Source of the DNA: Pseudomonadota bacterium | GTDB lineage: Bacteria > Pseudomonadota > Alphaproteobacteria > Sphingomonadales > SMXR01 | Assembly (NCBI GenBank): GCA_022566895.1 | Contig: JADFIA010000006.1 | Coordinates: forward strand, 1-64,000 | Direction: 5' to 3' | Length of the DNA stretch: 64,000 nucleotides | Shown here: positions 51,659 to 61,879 of the stretch, piece after piece | Numbering within the stretch: position 1 is the stretch's first letter | Layout of the letters: every line of letters starts with the position of its first letter | Position numbers and translations under genes: made by a program | Notes under the pieces: generated by a model | Seen by the model: only the letters and a program-made list of their open reading frames with translations | What the model was told of the DNA's origin: nothing | Database searches by the model: none

Positions 51659-53770
51659 TCAGTGTGAAGCCAGCATGGCCAGTAACAAGAGCGCCACAAT
51701 GTTGGTGATCTTGATCATCGGGTTGATCGCCGGTCCGGCCGTATCCTTATAGGGGTCGCCCACCGTATCGCCAGTGACCGCCGCCTTATGGGCCTCCGAT
51801 CCCTTGCCACCAAAATGGCCATCCTCGATCAGTTTTTTGGCATTATCCCAAGCCCCACCACCGGCGGTCATGGATATGGCGACATAGAGACCACCGACGA
51901 TCACACCGAGCAACAGGGCCCCCAGAGCGGCAAAAGCGTTGGCCTGCCCAGCCACAAATTCGATTACAAAGTAGATCACAATAGGCGCCAGGACCGGCAG
52001 CAGGCTGGGCACCACCATTTCTTTGATCGCCGCCTTGGTCAGCAGATCAACCGAGCGGGCATAGTCCGGCTTTGCGGTGCCCGCCATAATCCCCGGATTG
52101 TCGCGGAACTGGGCCCGCACTTCCTCGACCACCAGGCCGCCGGCCCGGCCAACCGCCTTCATCCCCAATGATGCAAACAGGAAGGGCAGGAGCGCGCCCA
52201 TGAAGAGACCAACAACGACATAGGGGTTGGACAACTCGAAATTGACCGGCACCGAGGCGAAATAAATCTTCAGATCCTGGTTGTAAACAGCAAAAAGAAC
52301 CAGCGCCGCCAGGCCCGCGGACCCGATGGCATAGCCCTTGGTCACGGCCTTTGTGGTGTTGCCAACCGCATCCAAAGCATCGGTGCGCCTGCGCACCTCA
52401 TCTTCAAGATCGGCCATTTGTGCGATCCCGCCGGCGTTGTCGGTCACCGGCCCATACGCGTCAAGTGCCACCACGAAACCAGCCAGGGCCAGCATAGTGG
52501 TCGCCGCAAAACCGAGCCCGATGACACCGGCAATCTCATAGGCGCCGATAATGCCGGCGCAGATAACGATCGCCGGCAGGGCCGTCGCCTCCAATGAAAC
52601 CGCCAGGCCCTGAATGATATTTGTGGCGTGGCCGGTCTGCGAGGCCGCGGCGATGCTTTTGACCGGGCGGTAATCGGTTCCGGTATAGTATTCGGTGATC
52701 CAGATAATCAGACCGGTGATCACCAGACCAACTATGCCGCAATAAAACAGCGCCATACCGGTTATGGTTTCCATCTCACCGCCCATCAAACCCGGCACTT
52801 CGAAGCTGTTTTGCATTCCAAAGGCAAAATCGATGGCAAAGTAGAGAGCTATCAAAGAGAGAGCCGTGGTCACCACGAAGCCCTTGTACAGCGCCCCCAT
52901 GATGTTGCCCGACTTGCCGAGACGCACAAAAAAGGTCCCGACCACCGAGGTGACGATGCACACTGCGCCGATCAACAACGGCAGGACCATGATTTCGGCC
53001 GCGCCGGTCGGAATAAGCAGCGCTGAAAGCACCATGGTTGCGGTCACCGTAACCACGTAGGTCTCGAACAGATCAGCCGCCATACCGGCGCAATCGCCGA
53101 CGTTGTCACCCACATTGTCGGCGATCACCGCCGGGTTACGCGGATCATCTTCCGGTATCCCGGCTTCAATCTTGCCCACCAGATCAGCCCCCACATCGGC
53201 GCCTTTCGTAAAAATACCGCCGCCGAGCCGGGCAAAGATTGAAATTAGCGAGCCGCCAAACCCCAGCGCCACCAGCGCGTTAATAACCGTGCGGTCGGTG
53301 CTGGCGAAACCAGCCACTTCGGTCAAATATCCATAGTAGACAGCCACGGAAAGCAAGGCCAAACCGGCCACCAACATGCCGGTCACAGAGCCGGCCCGGA
53401 AGGCCAAGGATAGGCCGGCCTGTAAGCTTTCCCGTGTGGCCTCGGCGGTGCGCACATTGGCCCGTACGGAAAGCAGCATGCCGAGATAACCGACCGCACC
53501 GGACAAAATAGCGCCGATGGTAAATCCGACGGCCGGATAAAAACCCAGGAAATACCAAAGTACCACCGCCACCGCGATGCCAACCACGGTAATGGTCGCG
53601 TATTGGCGCTTGAGATAAGCCGTGGCTCCCTCCTGGATGGCCGCGGCAATCTCCTGCATACGCTCATTCCCGGCGCTCGCAGATAAAACGGAACGCGTCG
53701 CCCACAGTCCGTAAACCAGCGCAACAACGCCCCCGAGGATTGATAAACTAATAACGTCCAAGCTTTCCAT
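51659..53770 (-). CDS. hppA: K+-insensitive proton-translocating pyrophosphatase
   Basis: This 703-residue pump has about 16 helices. It hydrolyses PPi and pumps H+ across the membrane. [20 protein letters not shown] near residue 190 and [20 protein letters not shown] near 218 are the PPi-binding motifs. [20 protein letters not shown] near 465 has Lys in the GNTTKA position, the mark of K+-independent enzymes. It needs no K+ or Na+. It lies downstream of the thiL-FliL-like genes on the same strand, with a 209-bp gap and an inverted repeat in between. Confidence 0.97.
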   Translation of the reverse strand: MESLDVISLSILGGVVALVYGLWATRSVLSASAGNERMQEIAAAIQEGATAYLKRQYATITVVGIAVAVVLWYFLGFYPAVGFTIGAILSGAVGYLGMLLSVRANVRTAEATRESLQAGLSLAFRAGSVTGMLVAGLALLSVAVYYGYLTEVAGFASTDRTVINALVALGFGGSLISIFARLGGGIFTKGADVGADLVGKIEAGIPEDDPRNPAVIADNVGDNVGDCAGMAADLFETYVVTVTATMVLSALLIPTGAAEIMVLPLLIGAVCIVTSVVGTFFVRLGKSGNIMGALYKGFVVTTALSLIALYFAIDFAFGMQNSFEVPGLMGGEMETITGMALFYCGIVGLVITGLIIWITEYYTGTDYRPVKSIAAASQTGHATNIIQGLAVSLEATALPAIVICAGIIGAYEIAGVIGLGFAATTMLALAGFVVALDAYGPVTDNAGGIAQMADLEDEVRRRTDALDAVGNTTKAVTKGYAIGSAGLAALVLFAVYNQDLKIYFASVPVNFELSNPYVVVGLFMGALLPFLFASLGMKAVGRAGGLVVEEVRAQFRDNPGIMAGTAKPDYARSVDLLTKAAIKEMVVPSLLPVLAPIVIYFVIEFVAGQANAFAALGALLLGVIVGGLYVAISMTAGGGAWDNAKKLIEDGHFGGKGSEAHKAAVTGDTVGDPYKDTAGPAINPMIKITNIVALLLLAMLASH

Positions 53771-53857
53771 TGGGTGTTTCCCCTCTATCTAATTCTTCTT
53801 GGCCCGGCCCAAGTTCCGAGTTAAGGACACGCGATCCGGCCACTGGTGGCGCCCCCT

Positions 53858-53884
53858 GTGCGGTCCGCCAAATTTGGACCGCAC
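53858..53884. promoter_or_regulatory. perfect 9-bp inverted repeat upstream of hppA
   Basis: GTGCGGTCC (53858-53866) and GGACCGCAC (53876-53884) are perfect inverted arms around GCCAAATTT. The centre CCAAATTTGG is itself a palindrome. It lies about 90 bases upstream of the hppA start and about 95 bases after the FliL-like stop, with no T-run. It could be an operator for hppA or a termination or processing stem for the upstream operon. Confidence 0.4.
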
Positions 53885-53979
53885 TTTATGCCGACTGGTT
53901 GGAAAATCGCAAGCGGCGAATCGCTTGAATCGCCCTTATCCGGCAATTTATTTGGGATCACCGGCAGGCGCCTGTCTGG

Positions 53980-54504
53980 TCAGTTTTGGTCCGGAGTTTC
54001 AGGAATTGAGACTTCATGCACGACCGGCCGGTCGAGGCTTCGATTGGCCGCCGATAAAATCATTGCCGCCACCCGGTCGTAATCGATTTCCAGGGGTGCG
54101 TCCTTCCTGCCGACACTCTCGGAGGCCAATGCCTTTAATATGGCCAGACGAACTTCGGGCAGCTGTTGCGATAGATAAGCCTGATCGGCGGCGCCCTGTA
54201 CCGCCAGCCGCAAGTCGATAAAGATACTACCGATAACTTTGCCGTCGGCGCCCACCAGCTCGGCCGGCAGGCGCCTGAGATCAAGCCAAAGAATGTCCTG
54301 GGATTCAACCTCTACCGGCCGGGCTTCGGTCCCGGTTTGGGTAATCCCGGCCGGCTCGGTAAGGACCGAACCCCGCATAACGAAATAGACCGCACCAAGG
54401 GTGGCCACGATACCGACCGCGATCAACGCGATTTTGAACCGTCGCGCCGCAGACAGCTCGTCGCTAGGCAGCCCAGTTTTCGAATCCTCCCGCCTGTCAG
54501 TCAT
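53980..54504 (-). CDS. FliL-like single-pass membrane protein
   Basis: This 174-residue protein has one membrane helix near residues 24-43 (FKIALIAVGIVATLGAVYFV) and a periplasmic domain resembling the FliL domain. VIGSIFIDLRLAVQGAADQA, then YLSQQLPEVRLAILKALASE, and an end with VHEVSIPE are the shared features. FliL supports the flagellar motor, but no flagellar gene is adjacent, and such genes after thiL are common in Rhodospirillales, so the real role is uncertain. It starts 23 bases after the thiL stop and is probably the last gene of the rib-nusB-thiL operon. Confidence 0.65.
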   Translation of the reverse strand: MTDRREDSKTGLPSDELSAARRFKIALIAVGIVATLGAVYFVMRGSVLTEPAGITQTGTEARPVEVESQDILWLDLRRLPAELVGADGKVIGSIFIDLRLAVQGAADQAYLSQQLPEVRLAILKALASESVGRKDAPLEIDYDRVAAMILSAANRSLDRPVVHEVSIPETPDQN

Positions 54505-54527
54505 GATGAATCAGTCTCCGATCCCTG

Positions 54528-55490
54528 TTAAGCCCCGTCAAAGTGAACGAACCCTGTGCGCTCAAACTGAAGCGGCGTACCCGTTTCGTCGCGCACAATC
54601 ACTTCGCCCTGGTCAGTGATTTCGCCAATCCGGATGACCGGCACGCCGGCCCGCTGCGAGACTTTAACCAGTTCAGTTGTGCGTCCGGGCTCGATCGTGA
54701 AGGCAAGCTCATAATCTTCGCCCCCGGTTAAAATGACCGGCCAATATTCGGTTTCCTTTTCTACCAGCTCGCGAACATCGGGGGACAAGGGAACCTTGGA
54801 CTGTTCGATGACCGCGCCGACCCCGGAAGCGTCGGCCAGATGTCCAACATCGGCCACCAGGCCGTCGGAAATATCCACTGCCGCAGTTGCCAATCCGCGC
54901 AAAGCTTCGCCCAAGGCAAGCCGTGGTTCGGGTTTAAGTAGGCGTTGGATGAAGCGAGCGTTCGGCACCAACTCGTCGTTGAGACACTTAAGCCCCAGTG
55001 CCGCATCCCCGATCGTGCCGCTGACGTAAAGAGCATCCCCCGGCCGCGCCCCGAAGCGGCTTAGGGCCGAGCCCTCCGGTGTCGTTCCGATCGCCGTCAA
55101 AGACAGCATCAGGCTCGACGCGGCGACCGTATCCCCACCCCACAATTCGATCCTGAATTCCTTTTGGTCCGCGGCCAAGCCATCACGAAAGGCGATCAGC
55201 CACTCCCGGCTCGTCTTATCGGGCAGCGCCAACCCCAAGAGATAACCCCGCGGCGTCGCTCCGGAAGCGGCGAGATCGGACAGATTCACCCGCAGAAGCT
55301 TTTGGGCGATTTGCCCGCCATCTGCGGTCGGAAAGAAATGGTGGCCCTCGATGAACATATCCTTGGTCAGCACGACCGTCTCGCCGTCGGGCGCCGGCCA
55401 ATGGGCGGTGTCGCTCTTCAGGCCAAACGCCGGCCGGTCGGGCCCCGCGAGCGGCGCAAAAATCTCTGCGATCAGTTCAAATTCCTGCAA
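54528..55490 (-). CDS. thiL: thiamine-monophosphate kinase
   Basis: The product is 320 residues. It phosphorylates thiamine monophosphate to thiamine diphosphate. VLTKDMFIEGHHFFP (metal site), LRVNLSDLAASGATPRGYLL, IELWGGDTVAASSLMLSLTA and AAVDISDGLVADVGHLA are diagnostic of the PurM-like ThiL fold. VILTGGEDYELAFTI lies near residue 250. The nusB stop is 4 bases before the ATG, giving tight coupling in this conserved block. Confidence 0.96.
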   Translation of the reverse strand: MQEFELIAEIFAPLAGPDRPAFGLKSDTAHWPAPDGETVVLTKDMFIEGHHFFPTADGGQIAQKLLRVNLSDLAASGATPRGYLLGLALPDKTSREWLIAFRDGLAADQKEFRIELWGGDTVAASSLMLSLTAIGTTPEGSALSRFGARPGDALYVSGTIGDAALGLKCLNDELVPNARFIQRLLKPEPRLALGEALRGLATAAVDISDGLVADVGHLADASGVGAVIEQSKVPLSPDVRELVEKETEYWPVILTGGEDYELAFTIEPGRTTELVKVSQRAGVPVIRIGEITDQGEVIVRDETGTPLQFERTGFVHFDGA

Positions 55491-55494
55491 GGCC

Positions 55495-55965
55495 CTATGA
55501 CCTCACTTTCCTCGAAATATGGTCGAGGACACCGTTGATAAAACCAACTTCCTTGCTCCCAAGAAATGCGTGGGCAACGTCCAGATATTCGTTGATTACG
55601 ACCGCTGTCGGCACGTCTCGGCGGGCCGTAAGCTCGTAGCACCCGGCCCTTAGGATGGCTTTTACGATCTCCTCTAGGCGGTCGAGTGACCACTTTTCGC
55701 TGAGTGCCTCGGCGATCAAACCGTCGAGTTTTTCTTTTTCCGCGTCGACACCGTTCACCAATTCGGCAAAAAATTTGGCGTCTGCCTTGGCCATCAGCAC
55801 ATCGTCGACAATCTTTCCAAGCCGATGGCTGACGAATTCCTCGACCAGTTCTGCGATCGCCAAGTCCGGATTAACGGCGTTCTGATAGATCGCCTGCACC
55901 GCCGCCAGCCGGGCGGCGCTTCGAGCCAAGGGATTGGCCGCGGTCTTTTCCACCTGCCTGGTCAT
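55495..55965 (-). CDS. nusB: transcription antitermination factor NusB
   Basis: This 156-residue protein has ARSAARLAAVQAIYQNAVNP at the N terminus, the RNA-binding arginine-rich start of NusB. It ends with AILRAGCYELTARRDVPTAV, VINEYLDVAHAF and VNGVLD-type segments. It binds boxA RNA with S10 for rRNA antitermination. Its start overlaps the ribH stop by four bases. Confidence 0.95.
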   Translation of the reverse strand: MTRQVEKTAANPLARSAARLAAVQAIYQNAVNPDLAIAELVEEFVSHRLGKIVDDVLMAKADAKFFAELVNGVDAEKEKLDGLIAEALSEKWSLDRLEEIVKAILRAGCYELTARRDVPTAVVINEYLDVAHAFLGSKEVGFINGVLDHISRKVRS

Positions 55966-56411
55966 TGATCAGCGGAGAGGCCGAGGCGGTCCTTGAGCCC
56001 TATAAGCTCAAGGCAGGCCCGGGCTGCTTCGGCGCCCTTATTCTTCTGGTCCTGAGCAGCCCGCGCCATCGCTTGGTCGCGGTTCTCGACGGTCAGCACA
56101 CCGCTGCCGATGGCCAAAGCGTGCTCGAGGCTCAAGGAGCGAAGACCCTCGAAACATTGTTTGCACACCTGATCATAATGGGTCGTCTCGCCGCGAATGA
56201 CACAGCCGAGGGCAACAAAGCCGTCATATCCCCCGCTGCCGGCAACGGCAAAATTGATGGCGGCCGGAATTTCCATTGCCCCCGGCACTTCAATGACCTC
56301 GAAACTCGCGCCGGCTGTTTTGAGCGCCGCAGTCGCCCCGCCAAGAAGCTGATCCGCGATCTCCGGGTAAAACCGTGATTCAACAATCAGAATGTTTGGT
56401 ATCGCACTCAT
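55962..56411 (-). CDS. ribH: 6,7-dimethyl-8-ribityllumazine synthase
   Basis: The product is 149 residues. ILIVESRFYPEIADQLLGG, then EVIEVPGAMEIPAAINFAV and FVALGCVIRGETTHYDQV carry the substrate-binding loops, and the His in ETTHYD is the catalytic one. It condenses the RibB product with the pyrimidine from RibD to lumazine, the direct precursor of riboflavin. It is the fourth rib gene in the block and is coupled to nusB. Confidence 0.96.
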   Translation of the reverse strand: MSAIPNILIVESRFYPEIADQLLGGATAALKTAGASFEVIEVPGAMEIPAAINFAVAGSGGYDGFVALGCVIRGETTHYDQVCKQCFEGLRSLSLEHALAIGSGVLTVENRDQAMARAAQDQKNKGAEAARACLELIGLKDRLGLSADQ

Positions 56412-56465
56412 ATGTTGGTCCCTTGTGGTCCGCCGGAATGGGTCCTGGTGACCGGGTGGCGCAGG

Positions 56466-57575
56466 CTAGCCGCGGATGGGCCGCTGTTCAACTATATTGA
56501 GGCCATAGGCGTCAAGACCGACAATATTGTGTTTGGTATCCGAAAGCAAAACCATATCACGCACGCCGAGGTCATATAGAATTTGCGCCCCGATTCCGTA
56601 GTCGCGAAGCTGTTTGCCGCCGGCGGCGTCCTTTATCTCGCCCTTTCTGACGTGCATCAGATCGCTAAGCCGCGTCGGCCGCACATCCCGGATCAGGATC
56701 AGGACCCCTGAACCTTCCTGGCCGATCATTTCCATGGCCCGCGCCAGCTTGCCGGACTGGTTGTTGGCTTCGGCCAGCAGGTCCTCAAAGATGTTGACCA
56801 CGTGAACCCTCACCAAGGTCGGTGTGTTGGGTTGCACGTCGCCTTTCTGGAGCACCAGATGCTCGGCATATTCGGCCGTATTCACATAGGTTTTGAGCTT
56901 CCATTTGCCGCCAAAGCGACTTTCAAACTCATCTTCAACCATGCATTTGACCAGATTGTCGTAGCGGCGCCGATAGGCGATGAGGTCGCGGATAGTCGCC
57001 ACCTTGAGGCCGTGGAGCTGCGCAAACTTAATCAGGTCGGGCTGCCGCGCCATGCTGCCATCGTCGTTCATGACCTCGCAGATCACTGCTGATGGATTGA
57101 GTTTCGCCAGCCGCGCAATATCGACCGAGGCCTCCGTGTGTCCGGCCCGCACCAACACGCCGCCGTCGCGGGCCACCAAAGGAAAGACATGGCCCGGCGA
57201 GACGATATCTTGGCTCGACTTTTCGGGATCGATAGCCACGGCTATGGTCCGCGCGCGGTCGGCGGCCGAGATGCCGGTTGTAATGCCGTCCTTGGCTTCG
57301 ATCGAGATCGTAAACGCGGTCTGGTGGCGCGAGCGGTTTTCCTGGCTCATCAATGGCAGTTCAAGCTCGCGCACCCGCTCGGAGACCATGGCCAGGCAAA
57401 TCAGCCCACGGCCATGCTTGGCCATAAAATTGATCGCCTCCGCGTCGGCCATCTCGCCGAGGATGATGAGATCGCCCTCATTCTCCCGCGATTCGTCATC
57501 CATGAGGATAAACATCCTGCCGGCTTTGGCATCCTCGATGATCTCTTCGATGCTCGAAAGATAAAGCTCGCTCAC
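56466..57575 (-). CDS. ribB: 3,4-dihydroxy-2-butanone-4-phosphate synthase, with degenerate GTP cyclohydrolase II-like domain
   Basis: The product is 369 residues. The N-terminal RibB domain (1-205) has ILMDDESRENEGDLIILGEM and DIVSPGHVFPLVARDGGVLV, with the acidic metal residues present. The C-terminal part (about 215-369) has the RibA fold but no zinc cysteines: VRVHVVNIFEDLLAEANNQS stands where active RibA has H-x-E-C and C-x-C. It therefore probably makes only DHBP. GTG 57575 lies 4 bases after the ribE stop and fits the conserved start. An active GTP cyclohydrolase II must be encoded elsewhere. No FMN riboswitch was seen. Confidence 0.9.
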   Translation of the reverse strand: MSELYLSSIEEIIEDAKAGRMFILMDDESRENEGDLIILGEMADAEAINFMAKHGRGLICLAMVSERVRELELPLMSQENRSRHQTAFTISIEAKDGITTGISAADRARTIAVAIDPEKSSQDIVSPGHVFPLVARDGGVLVRAGHTEASVDIARLAKLNPSAVICEVMNDDGSMARQPDLIKFAQLHGLKVATIRDLIAYRRRYDNLVKCMVEDEFESRFGGKWKLKTYVNTAEYAEHLVLQKGDVQPNTPTLVRVHVVNIFEDLLAEANNQSGKLARAMEMIGQEGSGVLILIRDVRPTRLSDLMHVRKGEIKDAAGGKQLRDYGIGAQILYDLGVRDMVLLSDTKHNIVGLDAYGLNIVEQRPIRG

Positions 57576-57579
57576 CGGT

Positions 57580-58179
57580 CTAGTCGCTTTCTCTCGATTC
57601 CAACAGACGGGCCAGATAGCGCGCCAAGAGGTCAACTTCGATATTGACCCTTTGCCCCGGCTTGGCGTCCCGAAAAGTGGTCACGGCAATCGTATGCGGC
57701 ACAAGGTTAACCGAAAACTCGTCGGCCCCGACCTCATTGACGGTCAGGGACACGCCATCGACCGTGACACTGCCTTTGACAGATATGAATGGCATGAGTG
57801 CCTTCGGCAACTGAATCCTTAATTTCTTCGAATCGCCAAGATCATCGAGCGCCATGATCTTTCCCGTGTCATCCACATGGCCGGCCACAATATGCCCTCC
57901 CAGTTCGTCGCCCACCTTCAGTGGCTTTTCGAGATTCAATCCATCGCCGGATTGCCAATCCGAAATGTTCGTTTTTTTGAGGGTTTCGGCCGAGACGTCG
58001 AAAGCCAGCCAGTCATCGCCCTTATCGGCCACCGTCAGGCAGGCGCCCGAACAGCCAATCGAGGCACCCCGGTCGATGGCCTCAATATCGTACGAGGTTT
58101 CGATCTCGAGACGCAGGCCGCCCTCGGTCTTGGCGACAGAGCGCACCCTTCCCAGATCGGTTGTCAGGCCGGTAAACAT
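57580..58179 (-). CDS. ribE: riboflavin synthase alpha chain
   Basis: The 199-residue product has two lumazine-binding barrels. MFTGLTTDLGRV is the signature start, GCSGACLTVADKGDDWLAFD closes the first barrel, and GHIVAGHVDDTGKIMALDDL with TVDGVSLTVNEVGAD form the second. It dismutates two lumazines to riboflavin and a pyrimidine. The symbol follows the common alphaproteobacterial use (ribC in E. coli). It sits between ribD (9 bases upstream) and ribB. Confidence 0.95.
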   Translation of the reverse strand: MFTGLTTDLGRVRSVAKTEGGLRLEIETSYDIEAIDRGASIGCSGACLTVADKGDDWLAFDVSAETLKKTNISDWQSGDGLNLEKPLKVGDELGGHIVAGHVDDTGKIMALDDLGDSKKLRIQLPKALMPFISVKGSVTVDGVSLTVNEVGADEFSVNLVPHTIAVTTFRDAKPGQRVNIEVDLLARYLARLLESRESD

Positions 58180-58188
58180 GGCTTCTCT

Positions 58189-59313
58189 TTAAACCGCCGG
58201 TCGGAACAATTCCAGTGTGTCGTCGCCGAACTCCTCGAATGCAATGCGCCGGAAGCGCGGCGCCTGGCCGGGTGATTCGACTCCCAAGGGCCCGAAAACC
58301 GGTAGCCCGTCACCGCCGATCGCGGTGGCCGAGCGGAACCAGGCGATCTCGTCGACCAAGCCGCTGGCCAGAAAAGAGGTATGAATTTCATGCCCGCCTT
58401 CGACCATCAGGCGGGTAATCCCGCGCTCCGCCAGAAGCCCGAGCACGTTCCCAAGGTCGCGGCAATCCGGGACGGACAAAAGCTCGACACCGTCCGGCAA
58501 GGGCCGGCTGGCCCCGGTTGCCTCGGTGACAATCCAGGTTGGGACTTCGGTTGCGGTCATCAGTTTCGATCCGCTCGGTGTACGCAGGCCACTGTCGAGG
58601 ACCACACGAACCGGCGAGCGGTCCTCGAGGCCCGGCAGGCGGCAGGTTAAAGACGGATCGTCGGCAAGAACCGTCCCGACGCCAACCAAAATAGCGTCCG
58701 ATGCCGCCCGCAGGCGATGCGCCGCCTGGCGGGCCTCGTCCCCGGTAAGCCATTTGCTGATGCCGCCCGCCGTAGCGATTCGGCCATCAAGACTAGTGGC
58801 CATTTTCAATAGAACACGCGGGCGCCCTTCGGTGACGGTCAGAAAGAAACCCTCATTGAGCTGCCGCGCCTCCTGCGCCAGCAAGCCGCTGGCCACTTCA
58901 AGCCCTGCCTGACGCAGCATCGCTGCCCCCTGGCCCTTCACTTCCGGGTTCGGGTCGTCCAGCGAATAGATGACCTTCGCCAGCCCGGCCTCAATCATCG
59001 CCTTGGCGCATGGGCCGCTCTTGCCTTCGTGCGAGCAAGGCTCCAAGCTTATATAGGCGGTCGCACCTTTGGCCCCGGCGCCGGCCTCCGCAAGCGCCAC
59101 GATTTCAGCGTGTGGGCGACCACCGGGCTGGGTGGCGCCCTGGCCAACAATTTCGCTGTCTTTAACCAGAAGGCATCCAACGGCCGGATTGGGCCAGCAG
59201 CGTCCTAGCGAGTCCTCGGCAAGTGCGAGGGCTCGCCGCATATACTCAATATCCGGTTTTTCGAAGGTTTGCTCACCAACCGGAGGTTCAGGATTCGACG
59301 GTGCCTGGGCCAC
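58189..59313 (-). CDS. ribD: bifunctional diaminohydroxyphosphoribosylaminopyrimidine deaminase/reductase
   Basis: The product is 374 residues. The N-terminal deaminase has the zinc motif [11 protein letters not shown] with [14 protein letters not shown], and [15 protein letters not shown] before it. The C-terminal reductase (about 150-374) shows [20 protein letters not shown] and [20 protein letters not shown]. It performs steps 2 and 3 of riboflavin synthesis. ATG 59313 overlaps nrdR by 26 bases. The first 20 residues are not conserved, so a start nearer [11 protein letters not shown] is possible. Confidence 0.95.
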   Translation of the reverse strand: MAQAPSNPEPPVGEQTFEKPDIEYMRRALALAEDSLGRCWPNPAVGCLLVKDSEIVGQGATQPGGRPHAEIVALAEAGAGAKGATAYISLEPCSHEGKSGPCAKAMIEAGLAKVIYSLDDPNPEVKGQGAAMLRQAGLEVASGLLAQEARQLNEGFFLTVTEGRPRVLLKMATSLDGRIATAGGISKWLTGDEARQAAHRLRAASDAILVGVGTVLADDPSLTCRLPGLEDRSPVRVVLDSGLRTPSGSKLMTATEVPTWIVTEATGASRPLPDGVELLSVPDCRDLGNVLGLLAERGITRLMVEGGHEIHTSFLASGLVDEIAWFRSATAIGGDGLPVFGPLGVESPGQAPRFRRIAFEEFGDDTLELFRPAV

Positions 59314-59755
59314 TTATCTTGTCCACGAATACGCCGAAGTCCGAGGCCTCGCGGAAATTCTTGTAGACCGAGGCAAAACGCACGTAGGCCACCTGATCCA
59401 AATTGGCCAGGCCTTCCATCACCAGCTTGCCGATGGTTTCGGCTGGAATCTCGCTCTCGCCGGAGCTTTCGAGCTGACGCACCATGCCATTTATCATTCG
59501 CTCAACCCGCTCTGGCTCCACGGGTCGCTTGCGCAACGCTATATCGATCGAGCGCTCGAGTTTGTCGCGGTCGAAGGGCACCCGGCGGCCAGTCTTCTTG
59601 AGCACCATCAGCTCGCGCAGTTGAACCCGCTCGAATGTTGTAAATCGAGCCGCGCAACCAACACAGAGTCGGCGCCGACGAATCGCGGAATTGTCCTCGG
59701 TTGGCCGCGAATCCTTTACCTGGGTATCTTCGTTTCCGCAAAATGGACAACGCAT
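59288..59755 (-). CDS. nrdR: transcriptional repressor NrdR
   Basis: The 155-residue product has an N-terminal zinc ribbon ([20 protein letters not shown] and [19 protein letters not shown], four Cys). The ATP-cone domain follows ([20 protein letters not shown]). It represses ribonucleotide reductase genes according to ATP/dATP. No NrdR box or nrd gene is in the window. It lies 45 bases after the glyA stop and overlaps ribD, so it probably shares transcripts with both. Confidence 0.96.
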   Translation of the reverse strand: MRCPFCGNEDTQVKDSRPTEDNSAIRRRRLCVGCAARFTTFERVQLRELMVLKKTGRRVPFDRDKLERSIDIALRKRPVEPERVERMINGMVRQLESSGESEIPAETIGKLVMEGLANLDQVAYVRFASVYKNFREASDFGVFVDKISGPGTVES

Positions 59756-59800
59756 GGCGTCCCCTTTCCTCTTATTTAATTATTCGGGTCCCGGCTGGCC

Positions 59801-61114
59801 TCAGACCAAATCCTCGTAAATCGGAAACCGTTCGCACAGGGCCAGAACCCTTTCCCGGACCACCGATTCCGCCGCCCTGTTATCTTCCGGGTTGGCGGCC
59901 AAACCATCCAAAACCTCGGTCATCCAATCGGCAATCTTTTGAAACTCGTCAAGACCGAATCCGCGAGTCGTACCAGCCGGCGAGCCGAGCCGAATACCTG
60001 AAGCGATGAAAGGCTTTTCAGGATCAAATGGCACCCCGTTCCTGTTGCAGGTGATATGCGCCCGCTCGAGAGTTTCGTCGGCCGCCTTGCCGGTCAGGCC
60101 CTTGGGCCGCAAATCGATCAGCGAGAGATGCGTATCGGTGCCGCCGGAGACAACATCGAAACCGTTTTCCTTCATCCGGGAGGCCATGATCTTTGAATTT
60201 TCGACCACCGAAGCCGAGTAGGCCTTGAACTCGTCGCTCATGGCTTCCTTGAAGGACACCGCCTTGGCCGCGATAATGTGCATCAGCGGACCGCCTTGCA
60301 GACCCGGGAAAACAGCCGAGTTAATCTTCTTGCCCAAATCCTCATCGTTGGAAAGGATCATGCCGCCCCTGGGGCCGCGCAGGGTCTTGTGAGTGGTTGT
60401 AGTAACCACATGAGCATCTTCCATCGGCGAGGGATGAACGCCACCGGCCACCAGTCCGGCAAAATGCGCCATATCGACCATCAGATAGGCCCCGACTTCA
60501 TCGGCAATCTCTCTAAAACTCTTGAAATCGATTATCCGCGGATAGGCTGAGCCGCCGGCAATGATCAGCTTCGGCCGGTGCTCGCGAGCCAAGCCACGGA
60601 CCTCGTCGAAATCGATAAGCGCATCCTCGCGGCGGACGCCATATTGCACAGCATTGAACCATTTTCCCGATTGGGCAGGCGGCGCCCCATGGGTCAAATG
60701 ACCGCCGGCGGCAAGCGACATGCCCAATATGGTATCGCCCGGCTGCAGCAGCGCCATCATCACCGCCCCGTTGGCCTGGGCCCCGGAATGCGGCTGCACA
60801 TTCACAAAATTGCAAGAAAAGAGTTCCTTGGCCCGCGCAATGGCCAGAGATTCCGCCGCATCGACGCTTGCGCAGCCCTGATAATATCGACGGCCCGGGT
60901 ACCCCTCGGCGTATTTGTTCGTCAGCGGAGTGCCCATGGCTTCGAGCACCGCTTTCGAGACGATATTTTCTGACGCAATCAGCTCGATCTGGGTTTGTTG
61001 ACGCGCTATCTCGCTCTGCACCGCGGCAAAAATATCGGGATCCGTCTGCTCGAGCGATTTTTCAAAAAAACCACTCTCGAGAGCTCGGTGCCTAGCGCTC
61101 CCGGTCTTATTCAT
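59801..61114 (-). CDS. glyA: serine hydroxymethyltransferase
   Basis: The product is 437 residues. The PLP lysine is in [19 protein letters not shown] near residue 245. [20 protein letters not shown], then [16 protein letters not shown] and [20 protein letters not shown], are diagnostic. It converts serine and THF to glycine and methylene-THF, the donor also used by TrmFO in this window. The rpiB stop is 35 bases upstream. The extra 15 residues at the N terminus vary between species. Confidence 0.97.
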   Translation of the reverse strand: MNKTGSARHRALESGFFEKSLEQTDPDIFAAVQSEIARQQTQIELIASENIVSKAVLEAMGTPLTNKYAEGYPGRRYYQGCASVDAAESLAIARAKELFSCNFVNVQPHSGAQANGAVMMALLQPGDTILGMSLAAGGHLTHGAPPAQSGKWFNAVQYGVRREDALIDFDEVRGLAREHRPKLIIAGGSAYPRIIDFKSFREIADEVGAYLMVDMAHFAGLVAGGVHPSPMEDAHVVTTTTHKTLRGPRGGMILSNDEDLGKKINSAVFPGLQGGPLMHIIAAKAVSFKEAMSDEFKAYSASVVENSKIMASRMKENGFDVVSGGTDTHLSLIDLRPKGLTGKAADETLERAHITCNRNGVPFDPEKPFIASGIRLGSPAGTTRGFGLDEFQKIADWMTEVLDGLAANPEDNRAAESVVRERVLALCERFPIYEDLV

Positions 61115-61149
61115 TCAATCAAACCCTTCTCTTTACGGCGCATAATTGC

Positions 61150-61581
61150 CTAGAGTTTTTCAACTCGGCGCTGGTGACGGCCCCCTTCAAATTCGGTCGA
61201 TAGAAACTCGTCGACACAATTCTTGGCCACTTCCTCGCCGACGATCCGGGCCCCGAGCGCCAGCACATTGGCGTCGTTATGCTGGCGAGCCAAGCGGGCC
61301 ATCAGACCATTAGTGCACAAAGCAGCGCGCACTGAAGCATGCCGGTTGGCGGCCATGCTGATGCCAATGCCCGAGCCGCAAATTACAATTCCGCGTTCGG
61401 CCCGCCCGGAATCCATAACCTCACCCATCGCATGGCCGTAATCCGGATAGTCGACCGAAGCGGCGCTATCGGTTCCCAGATCAAGGATGTCATAGCCCTT
61501 GCCGACAAGGTAGTCCTTGACCATTTCCTTCATGAGGAAGCCCGCATGATCGGCTGCCAATGCTATCAATTTCTTGGCCAT
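61150..61581 (-). CDS. rpiB: ribose-5-phosphate isomerase B
   Basis: This 143-residue enzyme starts MAKKLIALAADHAGF. It carries the catalytic Cys in GIVICGSGIGISMAANRH near residue 66 and the arginine/histidine segment LARQHNDANVLALGAR. It isomerises ribose-5-phosphate and ribulose-5-phosphate. AGGGGC precedes ATG 61581. It is the first gene of the block that continues with glyA, nrdR and the rib genes. Confidence 0.94.
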   Translation of the reverse strand: MAKKLIALAADHAGFLMKEMVKDYLVGKGYDILDLGTDSAASVDYPDYGHAMGEVMDSGRAERGIVICGSGIGISMAANRHASVRAALCTNGLMARLARQHNDANVLALGARIVGEEVAKNCVDEFLSTEFEGGRHQRRVEKL

Positions 61582-61584
61582 CAA

Positions 61585-61879
61585 AAATTGCCCCTAGGGA
61601 ATCCAAGGCACCGCTATGCACGCCCGCTCTCCGATCCGGCCCTCAGCGAAGTCTTACCATATGTCGGGCGCGGAATCCAAGCGCCCACCACACATTGTAG
61701 ATGGCCGGAGCATTCCGAACGATTTGAGGAGATGGGGCGCATAGTTAGGAGGCGAATTACGAAGTCCATAATTAAAGAGACCAAACAAGGAAATTGGGAT
61801 TAATTATTGAAGCTTACGGAACGAGCGTGTTAACTCGATTTGAGACGTCCAGGAAAAGCAGGCTCTTTATTTTGCCAGA
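61585..61879. promoter_or_regulatory. divergent intergenic region between rpiB and the MucR-like gene
   Basis: No gene is supported here. The right half (61740-61880) is AT-rich, with runs such as TTAATTATTGAAG. It probably carries the promoter of the MucR-like regulator, and the left end that of rpiB-glyA. MucR/Ros proteins commonly bind AT-rich DNA upstream of their own gene, so autoregulation is plausible. Confidence 0.35.

Noticed and set aside
55962-58200. FMN riboswitch in the riboflavin gene block
   Set aside because: The genes are spaced by only a few bases, with 54 bp between ribB and ribH. There is no room for, or sign of, the conserved RFN element.
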